From the NCBI GenBank assembly GCA_022511075.1, contig JAFLSE010000006.1:1-64000 (forward strand): a stretch of DNA of 64,000 nt. The letters are read 5' to 3'. The number at the start of each line of letters is the position of its first letter. Position 1 is the stretch's first letter. Shown here piece by piece: positions 37,216 to 46,060 of this stretch. The DNA is from Prevotella sp. GTDB lineage: Bacteria > Bacteroidota > Bacteroidia > Bacteroidales > Bacteroidaceae. A program made the translations under genes and the position numbers. The notes under the pieces were generated by a model that had not been told where the DNA came from, made no database searches, and saw only the letters and a program-made list of their open reading frames with translations.

Positions 37216-38413
37216 TTTCAAGCAACCAAAGTATGTTATTCCAACGATTGCCTATTTCGGATTGCTATTGTTGGGTTGGCTCTTCATCGACCTGTTTAAT
37301 GTCGAGGTAGAGGAGAAAGGAGAGAGTGGCTTACAGTCTACTGAGTATCTGAATGCGGAGTTGCCTTCTGCCAATGTGTCGAAAGATATCGGCAGTAAAC
37401 GTAAGAATATGCGTGATGCCTTTGGCGATGTTACAGATCGTAGTGCAGTGCAGGACTTTGTGGAAAATCCGGATACGTTGAATCGTAGAGAGGGTTTTGA
37501 GTCGCAATACTCTGAAGAGGAGTTGCGCCTGTTGGATGAGCAGCAACGGCAGCAGGAGGAAATCAAACGCCTGCAAGATTTGAACAATCGTCTGGCACAG
37601 TCTGCTCAGAAAGGTCAGCAGATGGTGGGTAATGATTTTGTGCTGCCTATGACTGACGAGGAACGTGAAAGGGCTCTTGCGATGCGCCGAAATGGAATGA
37701 TGGCAGACTTGGAGCGCGACTTGGGCCATGTCCGTCAGCATGGGGTGGCAGATGTGGTGGCAGTATCAGATGCTTTAGACAGCATCAGGGCTGATAATGG
37801 TGTAACGGAGGCTGAGAATGCCGTCCGTGAGCTTGATGATGATGCCCAGAACAATATTGTTGTGAAAGTATCAAAGGATGATTCGGATTATTTTAATACG
37901 CTTTCCGAGAATGCTCCCAACTCTAATTTGATTAAGGCCATCATTGATGAGGATATCAAGGCTGTAGAAGGTAGCAGAGTACGCCTCCGTCTGCTTGACG
38001 ACATAGATATTAATGGCACTCAACTTTCCAAAGGAAGTTACTTGTATGCTACGATGAGTGGATTCGGCCAGCAGCGTGTGAAGGGTAAGATACAGAGTGT
38101 GCTTGTGGATGATGAGATTCTGAAAATAAGTCTTTCTATCTATGATGTGACAGATGGTTTGGAGGGGCTTTATGTGCCTTCGAGCCAGTTCCGCGAGACA
38201 ACCAAAGATATTGGCAGTTCTGCCATGCAGGGTAATATGAACCTGAACGCAGCAAGTAGTGGCAGCAGCGTGAGTCAATGGGCAGGTCAAGCTTTGCAAA
38301 ACGCCTATCAGCGCACATCGAACGCCATCAGCAAGGCCATTAAAAAGAATCGTGCACATCTGAAATATGGTACTCAGGTGTATTTGGTAAATAGTAAGCA
38401 AACAAGGAAATAA
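37202..38413 (+). CDS. traM: TraM, VirB10-like conjugation protein
   Basis: The 403-residue protein matches conjugative-transposon TraM: one N-terminal membrane helix (VIPTIAYFGLLLLGWLFIDLF, about 11-31), a long charged coiled-coil linker (EEELRLLDEQQRQQEEIKRLQDLNNRL), and a C-terminal beta-rich domain with IKAIIDEDIKAVEGSRVRLRLL, TQLSKGSYLYATMSGFGQQRV and LYVPSSQFRE. TraM spans the periplasm like VirB10. The reading frame is intact. Confidence 0.88.
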   Translation: MKKINFKQPKYVIPTIAYFGLLLLGWLFIDLFNVEVEEKGESGLQSTEYLNAELPSANVSKDIGSKRKNMRDAFGDVTDRSAVQDFVENPDTLNRREGFESQYSEEELRLLDEQQRQQEEIKRLQDLNNRLAQSAQKGQQMVGNDFVLPMTDEERERALAMRRNGMMADLERDLGHVRQHGVADVVAVSDALDSIRADNGVTEAENAVRELDDDAQNNIVVKVSKDDSDYFNTLSENAPNSNLIKAIIDEDIKAVEGSRVRLRLLDDIDINGTQLSKGSYLYATMSGFGQQRVKGKIQSVLVDDEILKISLSIYDVTDGLEGLYVPSSQFRETTKDIGSSAMQGNMNLNAASSGSSVSQWAGQALQNAYQRTSNAISKAIKKNRAHLKYGTQVYLVNSKQTRK

Positions 38414-38420
38414 TACTGAT

Positions 38421-39272
38421 ATGAAATCAACATTTAATAAGAAGCTCGGCGCTTTGCTCCTCTGCGCCATGTCTGTCCTGACGGCTAGTGCCCAGCAGAC
38501 CTATAATGAGATGGAGCAACTCACCGTGAATGAGCAGGTCACGACAGTTATAACAGCCTCTGAACCCATCCGTCTGGTGGACATCTCCACAGATCAAGTG
38601 GTGGGCGACAAGCCAATAGAGAATGTTATTCGTTTGAAGCCCAAAGAGGGTGGTCATGAAGATGGGGCGGTCCTGGCGATTGTTACAGTAGTAACAGAGC
38701 GTTATCGTTCACAGTATGCTCTCGTCTATACCACACGGTTGGAGGAAGCGGTCAGCGATAAGGAGGTACAGCTCTCTGAACGTCATGCTTTCCGAAATCC
38801 TGTCGTCAGCATGTCAACGGAAGAGATGGTACGCTATGCCCGTCGTATCTGGAACAGTCCGGCGCAGTATCGCAACATCAGGACCAACAAGCACCATCTA
38901 ACCATGCGGCTGAACAATATCTACAGTGTTAGTGAGTATTTCTTTATAGACCTTAGCGTGGAGAACAAGACCAACCTGCGCTTTGACATTGACGAGTTGC
39001 GCTTTAAGCTCTGCGACAAGAAACAGCAGAGAGCCACCAATGTGCAGGAGGTCTGCCTGGAGCCGGAGCTGTTGCTGTACAAGAGTGGGCATTTTCTGCA
39101 TGGTTATCGAAATGTGGCAGTCCTGAAGAGGATGACTTTCCCCAACGACAAGGTACTGACCATCGAATTATGCGAGCGGCAGATTAGCGGGCGAACCATC
39201 TCCATGACTATCGATTATGAGGATGTGCTGAGTGCGGATAGTTTTTCTTCGCTTTTATTAGACGAAAAGTAG
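38421..39272 (+). CDS. traN: TraN, DUF4138 conjugation protein
   Basis: The 283-residue protein has a signal peptide (MKSTFNKKLGALLLCAMSVLTASAQ) and the DUF4138 features VNEQVTTVITASEPIRLVD, NVIRLKP and YFFIDLSVENKTNLRFDIDELRF. TraN is the VirB9-like outer-membrane-complex partner of TraM, and the two genes are 7 bases apart. The frame is intact. Confidence 0.88.
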   Translation: MKSTFNKKLGALLLCAMSVLTASAQQTYNEMEQLTVNEQVTTVITASEPIRLVDISTDQVVGDKPIENVIRLKPKEGGHEDGAVLAIVTVVTERYRSQYALVYTTRLEEAVSDKEVQLSERHAFRNPVVSMSTEEMVRYARRIWNSPAQYRNIRTNKHHLTMRLNNIYSVSEYFFIDLSVENKTNLRFDIDELRFKLCDKKQQRATNVQEVCLEPELLLYKSGHFLHGYRNVAVLKRMTFPNDKVLTIELCERQISGRTISMTIDYEDVLSADSFSSLLLDEK

Positions 39273-39281
39273 GAGGATGCG

Positions 39282-39847
39282 ATGATGTGGAAAAACCGTT
39301 TTTGTCATCTTGGTTTGCGTGGACGCAAGATAGGCCTTCCTCATGTGCTGCGGATGTCTGTCATCGCCCTGTTGAGTGTTTTCATTGTGCCCAGTGCCAG
39401 TGCCCAGACCAACGACAACCATTTACTGCTTAGCGTGGGGGCGCTCTATGAGAAAGGTTTTGATGCTACTATTGCCTATGAGCATAGCACGAAATACCAC
39501 CATGCTTGGGAGTATTTTGCTATGGGGTATGTGCAATATAAGGATAATCCAGATGCTGGTCATGTCACGAAGCAGAGTTTCTGGCACAACTATCAGTCAT
39601 GGCATCTTGGCATTGTCTATAAGCCTTGTGTTTCGCGCGGGCGCAACCATCATGCTAACCTGCGCCTTGGAGCCAGTAGTGGCTCAGACCTTCACGATTT
39701 TGTGGGGGCATTTATGTAGGCTATAAGCATGCCTATGCCCTGCGAGGCGGCTGGGAACTTTTCTTTCAAGTGAAAGAGGATGTTGTCATCAAGAGCGATA
39801 AGCCTTTCAGAACGGGATTGGCTTGCGGTGTCAAGCTTCCCTTATAG
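39282..39847 (+). CDS. traO: TraO, conjugation protein (frameshifted at a G5 run near 39710)
   Basis: The composite protein of about 189 residues has a signal peptide ending ...SVFIVPSASA and a beta-barrel-like body (LLLSVGALYEKGFDATIAYEH, LRLGASSGSDLHDFVGG). The first frame stops at 39719. Reading GTGGGGG as GTGGGGGG restores VGGIYVGYKHAYALRGGWELFFQVKEDVV and ends at 39847. It fits the TraO family of Bacteroidota elements. Confidence 0.78.
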
Positions 39848-39871
39848 ATTTAATCTTTAATAAATAAGAAT

Positions 39872-40618
39872 ATGAAGAAACATTTATCTTTAATAATATG
39901 TATGATGGTGTCACTACTGGCATTGGTCTCGTGTGATGAGCATGAGCCTATAGATCTCGACATCCATCCCGGATATATCCTATGCAGTGACGGGCGCATA
40001 GTCAGCCCGTCAGCTTTCGATAAAGAAAGGCATATCCCAGTAGCGGTAGTTTTTGCCGAACGGACAGACCAGCATAAGGTGCTGGCTGTATTGCTCGACG
40101 AGATTTTGCCTGTGGCATTTGCTGATACACTGAGCTTTGACCAGCAGACCAGTGGCAACGAGATAGATTTTGACGGCTATGTCAATACGGTGGCTCTGCA
40201 AACGACCTTACTTGACCGTGATTCGCTGGTAGTAAAGGATAATCGCGCCGATCCTCGCAACTACTATGGCTCGCCATTAGGAAATCTGGCCTTTCGCCAT
40301 CACTGGTTTTTACAGAGCGACTATGTACCAAGTGTTGCAGAGCTGGGTCTGCTCTATTCATCTTTGCCTGTTGTCAACCCGGTCATAGAGCAATGCGGCG
40401 GCACTCCTGTCTGTTGCAGTTCAGAGAGGCTGCTGGTAAACGACCAAAAGCCGGGAATGGAGGCCGATTGCTGGTATTGGACCAGTACGGAGGTTTCTCA
40501 GAACAAAAAGAATCAGGCATGGCTCTTCTCTATGGCGGATGGTAGCCGCCATAAGGCTCCTAAGACCAATCGTTACCGTGCCCGTCTCATCGTTGAGTAT
40601 AATCCATTGAATAATTAG
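39872..40618 (+). CDS. Lipoprotein with DUF1566/FISUMP-like C-terminus
   Basis: The 248-residue protein has a lipoprotein signal peptide (MKKHLSLIICMMVSLLALVSC, Cys at about 21) and IHPGYILCSDGRIVSP at the start of the mature part. The C-terminal half reads PSVAELGLLYSSLP, CWYWTSTEVSQ, QAWLFSMADG and KTNRYRARLI, the pattern of DUF1566-type modules often seen in surface lipoproteins. It lies between traO and uncharacterised element genes and may be a surface or mating-pair component (inference). Confidence 0.75.
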   Translation: MKKHLSLIICMMVSLLALVSCDEHEPIDLDIHPGYILCSDGRIVSPSAFDKERHIPVAVVFAERTDQHKVLAVLLDEILPVAFADTLSFDQQTSGNEIDFDGYVNTVALQTTLLDRDSLVVKDNRADPRNYYGSPLGNLAFRHHWFLQSDYVPSVAELGLLYSSLPVVNPVIEQCGGTPVCCSSERLLVNDQKPGMEADCWYWTSTEVSQNKKNQAWLFSMADGSRHKAPKTNRYRARLIVEYNPLNN

Positions 40619-40621
40619 GCT

Positions 40622-41392
40622 ATGGGAGGTTGGAGTTCCGTATTGAATCTGGGCGGGCGTGTCGCACGCTTCGCTGGGCATAACCCTAAGACGTTCCTAG
40701 GACTGACGGGTGGAAGTGTTGTCGGGTGGAATTACTTTATGAACGAAGAGTCGCTTCTGGAGCAGGCAACTGATGTGGTTTTGGGTGAGGATGCTTCACA
40801 AGGCTTAAAAGACGGTGGCGTTGTCGGCGGCCTGAAAGGTGTGGTCTTTGGCTCTGAAGGGTCAGATAAGTCGATAGGCGAAAATGTCATTGATGGGGTG
40901 GTAGGACAGGGCGCCTACCAGCAGATAGGAGAGACAGCCAGCAATGTCATTGATGCCGCAGGCAACACTCTCCATGCTGCCGGGCAGGGGCTTCAGCAGG
41001 CCTATCAAGATGCAGGGCAGATGGTACAGCACTATCAGCAACAAGCCGTCATGCCGCCGCAGGGTGGGGGAGTCTATTCGTCATTGAATCCTTTCACCAG
41101 CATTGGGCAGGTGGTCAGCAGCTTTTTGGGTGGTGGCACGGGCATGAGCCTTGCGGCCCTTATTCCAGCAGCATTCCTTATGTTTGGCAACTTCGGCTGG
41201 ATGGGGAAGATAGCATCGCTGTTCCTTGGTTCGCTGGCCATGAAGAATATGCGTATGCAGTCGCCGCAGGTATATCAGCCGCAGCTAGTCCAACCTCAGA
41301 CGGTGCAGACTCCTGTTCAGCCACAGCAATATCAGCAAGCCTTGAATGAAGAAGAAGAGCACCACGCTACCATTCGCCGTGGACGAGTATAG
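40622..41392 (+). CDS. Hypothetical glycine-rich membrane-associated element protein
   Basis: The 256-residue protein is rich in Gly, Ala and Gln, with one clear hydrophobic region at about 180-207 (SLAALIPAAFLMFGNFGWMGKIASLFLGSLAM) and a Gln/Pro-rich tail (VQPQTVQTPVQPQQYQQ). The middle has amphipathic helices (NVIDAAGNTLHAAGQGLQQAY). No family is recognised. Its hydrophobic region resembles that of the protein at 42580 (NMLPLAAIIAGMFVKNPLLKMLL), which may mean a shared membrane-insertion role. Confidence 0.6.
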   Translation: MGGWSSVLNLGGRVARFAGHNPKTFLGLTGGSVVGWNYFMNEESLLEQATDVVLGEDASQGLKDGGVVGGLKGVVFGSEGSDKSIGENVIDGVVGQGAYQQIGETASNVIDAAGNTLHAAGQGLQQAYQDAGQMVQHYQQQAVMPPQGGGVYSSLNPFTSIGQVVSSFLGGGTGMSLAALIPAAFLMFGNFGWMGKIASLFLGSLAMKNMRMQSPQVYQPQLVQPQTVQTPVQPQQYQQALNEEEEHHATIRRGRV

Positions 41393-41434
41393 CCCACATC
41401 AATAGAAACCAAATCAATTTGTAAACAAGCAATT

Positions 41435-42558
41435 ATGGATATGAAAGATATGTTACTGGAGTCTGCCAGTGGATTTATGATGCCGTTTGCGGCAGCGGAA
41501 GATGAAGAGGTTCAGGTGAGCCTTGGTTTTGGCCAGCAGAAGCATCCCATGACGGGTGAGCAGTTCGTCCACCGTGGTGTTGACTTCATCGCTCATGACG
41601 TGCCCTTGTTTGCCTTGGCAACAGGAGCAGTGGTAGGCATTGGCACTGATGCCGTCCACGACCACTACATGATTATTAAGTATGGTAAGTATGAGGTAAA
41701 ATATGGGCATATCAGCAGGTCTTTTGTTTCTTATGGCATGCCAGTCTATGCTGGTCTACAGGTGGCTCAGAGTGGTGACTTTCTGCACTTCGAGGTAAGC
41801 CAGTCTGGTGAAGTACTTGATCCAACGGAGTTTTTGGGTATGGTTTATGGTAACATACAGCAACTCGATGCGATGGGGATAAAAGGTTGTTATCGACTGG
41901 CAAACATGGGTGTGAAGGTGCAGACCGATTACGATGCTGATCAGGATGAACTGCTCCAGATGATGCTTCGCTGGTGGCCTGTGTATATGAATGAGATTCG
42001 TCTTGGTAGCTATGTCCCTCCTGCTAGGGTGGAACAGTCGCTCAGGAACATTTTCGCACAGTCAGCTAACCGCAATCATTTTTTCGAGACTATTCCGCAG
42101 ATTGGTAACCCCCTTGGACTTAGCAGTCGTGGTGCGCCGTTAGCCTCGAAGGTTCAGAACCTCCTTATCGGTGATTTCCTGAGCTATATGGCCTTGCGCC
42201 ATCAGGTGTACCTGTCATCGTGGGATGATGATGAAAAAAAAAAGTTACTCAGCAGGCAGCAGCCGACGGATTGCTGATAGATCCGTTAGCCTCGCTCCAG
42301 ATAGATGTGCAGAGCTATGATGTGGAGCGCGTTGCCTCTGTCTATTTTGACACAGAAGGCAACCGTTGCTGGACAAAGGCGTGGTTTAACGATAGGGAAA
42401 AGGGTGAGCCGGCCGTGGAGATAACCCGTAAGCAGGCTATAGCTTTTATCAATGACCAGATCTCAAAGGATTCCTAGCTCACCCGTTTCTATCCCAAGCA
42501 GATGAATGCCTATCATAAGGCCATCCAGCAAACCCGCCAGCAACTGTTAGGACTATAG
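41435..42558 (+). CDS. M23-peptidase-like protein (frameshifted in A10, amber at 42475)
   Basis: Residues 20-140 resemble a LysM-free M23 metallopeptidase domain: HRGVDFIAHDVPLFALATGAVV supplies the HxxxD zinc motif, YGHIS and FLHFEV the later histidines. The usual GPHLH is reduced to GDFLHFEV, so activity is uncertain. The first frame ends at 42277 after an A10 run (42233-42242). A shift there gives TQQAADGLLIDPLASLQIDV, running to TAG at 42475-42477, and then LTRFYPKQMNAYHKA to 42558. No signal peptide is seen. Confidence 0.6.
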
Positions 42559-42579
42559 GAATTGCATCAATATAATTAT

Positions 42580-44253
42580 ATGGAGCAGAATCAGTCATTC
42601 ATAGATGCGGAATATTGTATCGACCAGTATTTTGAAAAACATATCATCTCGCATCTTGATTTCCTGTCAGAATGTCGGACAGCCTCTCTCGCAAGTAGTG
42701 AAATGTCCGGCTTTGGTGTGCGTAATGCCTTCTTTCCTTCAGAAGACTATGCCACAGATGTTACCCTCAGTTTCCCTGCAAACGATATAGAGAAGATGTG
42801 TGCGGAGATAGTTCGCGACAAAGGGTTGAGACATGATGTTGACGTGCTGGCTGCCACTTGGCATATGGCTGCCGTAGAGCGAGTGGGCATGGAGCGTTAC
42901 AAGGCTTTGTCTGAACAGTTGGGCATGGATTTGGCTACAGCCTATGTCAATCATCGGCTGATGATGCGCATGGTAGATTATGAGGTTGCGAAAAATCCTA
43001 TTCAGGATTCTGCCGACTATATTTTTGATGAAGCCCGTCGTTCGTCCATCCTTTCTTATCTTAGCCCAGACACTTCTGCCTTACAGCAATATATTGATAA
43101 GAAAATAATAGAGCAGTATGATCCCGGCCTGCTGAAGCGGGGCACAGGAAAAGCCCTTGGCTCACTGACGGATGTTGTAATCACCTCGCCGATGATGGAG
43201 ACTTCCTCATGGGCAACCCTCGGCAAGTTCGTGGCTTTTGATATATGTGCAGGACTTGTTGTTGACACTTTGGCTTCCGATGTCTCCGATGATATGGAAG
43301 ATGTAGGGCAGATTGTCAGTACCGCCATTTTTGGCGAAGGTAATGCACTCGCTGCCTGTCAGCAGCAGTGCTCTACGGTCAATCCTTACTCCAGCCCAAC
43401 CGTCAAAGGTGCCAATGAGCAGTTGAGCAAGAAAATAGTGCGAAACTCCTCATATAATTTGCTCTTTTCACAAAAGAATACCTTTAATATGGATATGCCA
43501 GAACTACCGAAGATTCCCGATTATATCTCCCAACTACGCCAGTCGGAGGAAATGCACTTTGACATATGTGACAAATTTCCCGTTGATGATTCTCAGGCAG
43601 CTTATCATCCTGCTACTACTACCGTTCAAGCGGAACAAAATATTACACCACAACAACCAACTAATTCACAGTCGGTTACTGGATGGAATGGTCTTTTCGA
43701 TACCCTTGGCTTGAGTGGCTTTGGTGATGTCGGAAAAAATCTTGGTTATGTGCTGGCCATGCTACCAGATATGCTTGTCGGTATGTTCACCGGCAAGACC
43801 AGAAACTTGAAATTTGGTGATAATATGTTGCCTCTCGCGGCAATCATCGCCGGGATGTTCGTTAAGAATCCTCTGCTGAAAATGCTGCTTGTCGGCCTCG
43901 GTGGAGCTAACCTGTTGAACAAGGCAGGGCATGAGGCATTGGAAAACAGGAATGGCGTGAAAACAACGTCAGCTCGTCCTTACCGCACATACAATGACGA
44001 ACCTCTCGACCTGCGCATATTCCAGCCTGCCATGCGTGGCAATACTCTTGTCGCCACCATTGATGGCACTCCTTGCATCATTACCGTCAACGATGAGGTT
44101 GTTGATGCCTACTATCAAGGAAAGTTGCTTTTGAACACACTTGCTAATGCTGTCCTGCGCAAATATGATACCCAGCAGCAAGCCCTTCAGGAGAATTATG
44201 ACCGGCAGATGAACCAGGAACAGTCCATCAATCGGTCATTGGGAATCAAATAG
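42580..44253 (+). CDS. Hypothetical element protein with hydrophobic C-terminal segment
   Basis: The 557-residue protein starts at ATG 42580. The N-terminal ~330 residues are mixed alpha/beta without a recognised motif. A hydrophobic region at about 385-450 (LGYVLAMLPDMLVGMF, then LPLAAIIAGMFVKNPLLKMLLVGLGG) could insert in the membrane. The C-terminal segment reads RTYNDEPLDLRIFQPAMRGNTLVATIDG, with an EPLDLR motif that I have only a vague impression of from Bacteroidota element proteins. It is the last gene before an independently transcribed ATPase gene. Confidence 0.65.
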   Translation: MEQNQSFIDAEYCIDQYFEKHIISHLDFLSECRTASLASSEMSGFGVRNAFFPSEDYATDVTLSFPANDIEKMCAEIVRDKGLRHDVDVLAATWHMAAVERVGMERYKALSEQLGMDLATAYVNHRLMMRMVDYEVAKNPIQDSADYIFDEARRSSILSYLSPDTSALQQYIDKKIIEQYDPGLLKRGTGKALGSLTDVVITSPMMETSSWATLGKFVAFDICAGLVVDTLASDVSDDMEDVGQIVSTAIFGEGNALAACQQQCSTVNPYSSPTVKGANEQLSKKIVRNSSYNLLFSQKNTFNMDMPELPKIPDYISQLRQSEEMHFDICDKFPVDDSQAAYHPATTTVQAEQNITPQQPTNSQSVTGWNGLFDTLGLSGFGDVGKNLGYVLAMLPDMLVGMFTGKTRNLKFGDNMLPLAAIIAGMFVKNPLLKMLLVGLGGANLLNKAGHEALENRNGVKTTSARPYRTYNDEPLDLRIFQPAMRGNTLVATIDGTPCIITVNDEVVDAYYQGKLLLNTLANAVLRKYDTQQQALQENYDRQMNQEQSINRSLGIK

Positions 44254-44313
44254 CAGGTGTATTCATATATTTTTGAGTAAATTCTGCCAAATTATATTAA
44301 AATAAACAAATTT

Positions 44314-44378
44314 GGCAAAATATAGCATATTATATTTTGCCGATTAAAAGACTATTTATACCTTTGTGGCAAAATATA
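44314..44378 (+). promoter_or_regulatory. Promoter and palindromic operator of the DUF234-type ATPase gene
   Basis: GGCAAAATATA (44314-44324) and TATATTTTGCC (44331-44341) form a perfect 11-bp palindrome with a 6-base spacer. It covers the -33 TTG (44337-44339). The -7 TACCTTTG (44359-44366) is 19 bases further, and a third half-site GGCAAAATATA follows at 44368-44378. This layout fits repression by a dedicated regulator or by the gene product. Confidence 0.7.
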
Positions 44379-44388
44379 GCACATCATC

Positions 44389-45834
44389 ATGAGCCAAATT
44401 ATAGGAAGAAAGAATGAAATAGAAGAGTTGGAAAGGCTATATCAGAGTGACCGACCAGAATTTGTTGCTATTTATGGTCGCCGTCGCGTAGGTAAAACCT
44501 TTCTTATAAAACAGGCATTGAAAGGACGTATCACTTTCCAGCATACAGGCGTTTCACCTGTTGACCAAGAGGGTGAAAAGAGTCGCATGAAGATGCAGTT
44601 GGAGAGTTTTTATTACTCTTTGCTCAGTCATGGGTTAGAGGGTTTTAAGAAGCCGACATCGTGGATGGAGGCTTTCTTTCAACTGGAACAACTGCTTGTC
44701 AAACTTGACGATGGAGGCCGGCAAGTTGTCTTCATTGACGAACTGCCCTGGATGGACACGCCACGCTCAGGATTCCTGCCTGCCTTTGAGAGCTTTTGGA
44801 ATGGTTGGTGCAGCAGTCGTGACAACTTGATGCTTGTAGTGTGCGGCAGTGCCACCTCTTGGATTCTTGGTCATCTGTCACGAAACCACGGCGGTCTGTA
44901 TGGTCGGCTTACCGATGAGATAAAGCTGGCTCCTTTTACGCTTAAAGAATGTGAGGATTATTTCTCTGGCGAGGGTATAGAGATGTCACGCTATGACATT
45001 TTACAGAGCTACATGGTATTCGGAGGTATACCTTACTATCTCAGCTATTTCAAAAAAGGGTTGAGTTTTGAGGGCAACACGGACAAGATTCTCTTTGGCA
45101 AGCCCCCCCGTTTGAAAGATGAATTTAACCGTTTGTTTAACGCCATCTTCAACAATCCGGAGGATTGCAAAAAGATTGTCCGTCTGCTTGCTACACGGCA
45201 TAGCGGTTTCTCCCGTGAGGAAATAGCCACCATTACAGGCATACCTTTTGGGGGAGGGCTTACCGACACGCTGAAAGCATTGGTGGAAAGTGATTTTGTC
45301 ATGCGCTATGTGCCATACGACAAACCACGGAAGACAGAATGCTATAAACTCATTGACAACTTTTGTCTGTTTTGGTTGAAATATGTAGAACCGAATACGG
45401 GCAATGGCCGTTTCATGACAGACAATATAACGTCAGACATCATGAAGTCGTGGCGAGGCTTTGCTTTTGAGGAGGTATGCTGGCAACACATCGCTCAAAT
45501 TAAACGTGCCTTAGAGATTGGTGGCGTGAAATCATCCGTCTCGGCTTGGAGCATTGCTGGTAATGAAGACAAGGAAGGGGCACAGATAGACCTGCTCATC
45601 ATTCGGGATGACAATGTGGTCAACTTGTGTGAAATGAAATTTTCTGGTGATACCTATAATATCAGTAAAGAAGAGGAAACCAAACTTAGAAACCGCATTG
45701 ATGTATTGAAAGCAACACTTATCTCTAAACAAACCGTCCATCTGACTATGATTACCACCTATGGGGTAGCATACGGCAAACATAGTGGTATTGTTCAAAA
45801 GCAGGTTTTGATGGATGACCTGTTTGCAACGTAA
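44389..45834 (+). CDS. AAA ATPase with DUF234/PD-(D/E)XK-like C-terminus
   Basis: The 481-residue protein belongs to the archaeal-type ATPase family often fused to DUF234. Walker A is YGRRRVGKTFLI at about 28-39, Walker B VVFIDELPWMD at about 115-125, a sensor segment LVVCGSATSWI at about 154-164, then GGIPYYL near 211. The C-terminal region (about 385-430) has EGAQIDLLIIRDD and LCEMKFSGDTY, a PD-(D/E)XK nuclease-like D...ExK pattern. Family members are frequent cargo in Bacteroidota genomes with unclear function. Its own promoter separates it from the tra genes. Confidence 0.82.
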   Translation: MSQIIGRKNEIEELERLYQSDRPEFVAIYGRRRVGKTFLIKQALKGRITFQHTGVSPVDQEGEKSRMKMQLESFYYSLLSHGLEGFKKPTSWMEAFFQLEQLLVKLDDGGRQVVFIDELPWMDTPRSGFLPAFESFWNGWCSSRDNLMLVVCGSATSWILGHLSRNHGGLYGRLTDEIKLAPFTLKECEDYFSGEGIEMSRYDILQSYMVFGGIPYYLSYFKKGLSFEGNTDKILFGKPPRLKDEFNRLFNAIFNNPEDCKKIVRLLATRHSGFSREEIATITGIPFGGGLTDTLKALVESDFVMRYVPYDKPRKTECYKLIDNFCLFWLKYVEPNTGNGRFMTDNITSDIMKSWRGFAFEEVCWQHIAQIKRALEIGGVKSSVSAWSIAGNEDKEGAQIDLLIIRDDNVVNLCEMKFSGDTYNISKEEETKLRNRIDVLKATLISKQTVHLTMITTYGVAYGKHSGIVQKQVLMDDLFAT

Positions 45835-45946
45835 AACGCATAATTTCTATCATCATTATTTCAATGCAAAGTTAATTAATCTTCGGGAGACAGTGGTCTC
45901 CCTTTCTTATTTCTATCTTGAAAGTAGGGTGTTACATCTAATTTGA

Positions 45947-46006
45947 GTTAAAATTTGAGAAAAAAAGTCCGTAGCCCCTTCAGGTGTTTTGTTTCATTTA
46001 CTTTTG
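45947..46006 (+). promoter_or_regulatory. Element regulon promoter 2
   Basis: The 25-bp block GTTAAAATTTGA...GTCCG (45947-45971) precedes the -7 element TACTTTTG (45999-46006) by exactly 32 bases counted from GTC, as at the other three sites. The ATG of the next gene at 46061 is 54 bases downstream. The block replaces a normal -33 box. Confidence 0.75.
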
Positions 46007-46060
46007 CGGCTTGTAAGGGGCGACCCTATTTATTTATCAACATAATAACAAAAACTAACA

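Noticed and set aside
30906..42477. In-frame TAG codons in three genes suggesting amber recoding or suppression
   Set aside because: TAG also ends many intact genes here (for example those ending at 39272, 41392, 44253 and 61720), no suppressor tRNA with anticodon CTA is seen, and other breaks are frameshifts. Decay or sequencing error explains them better.
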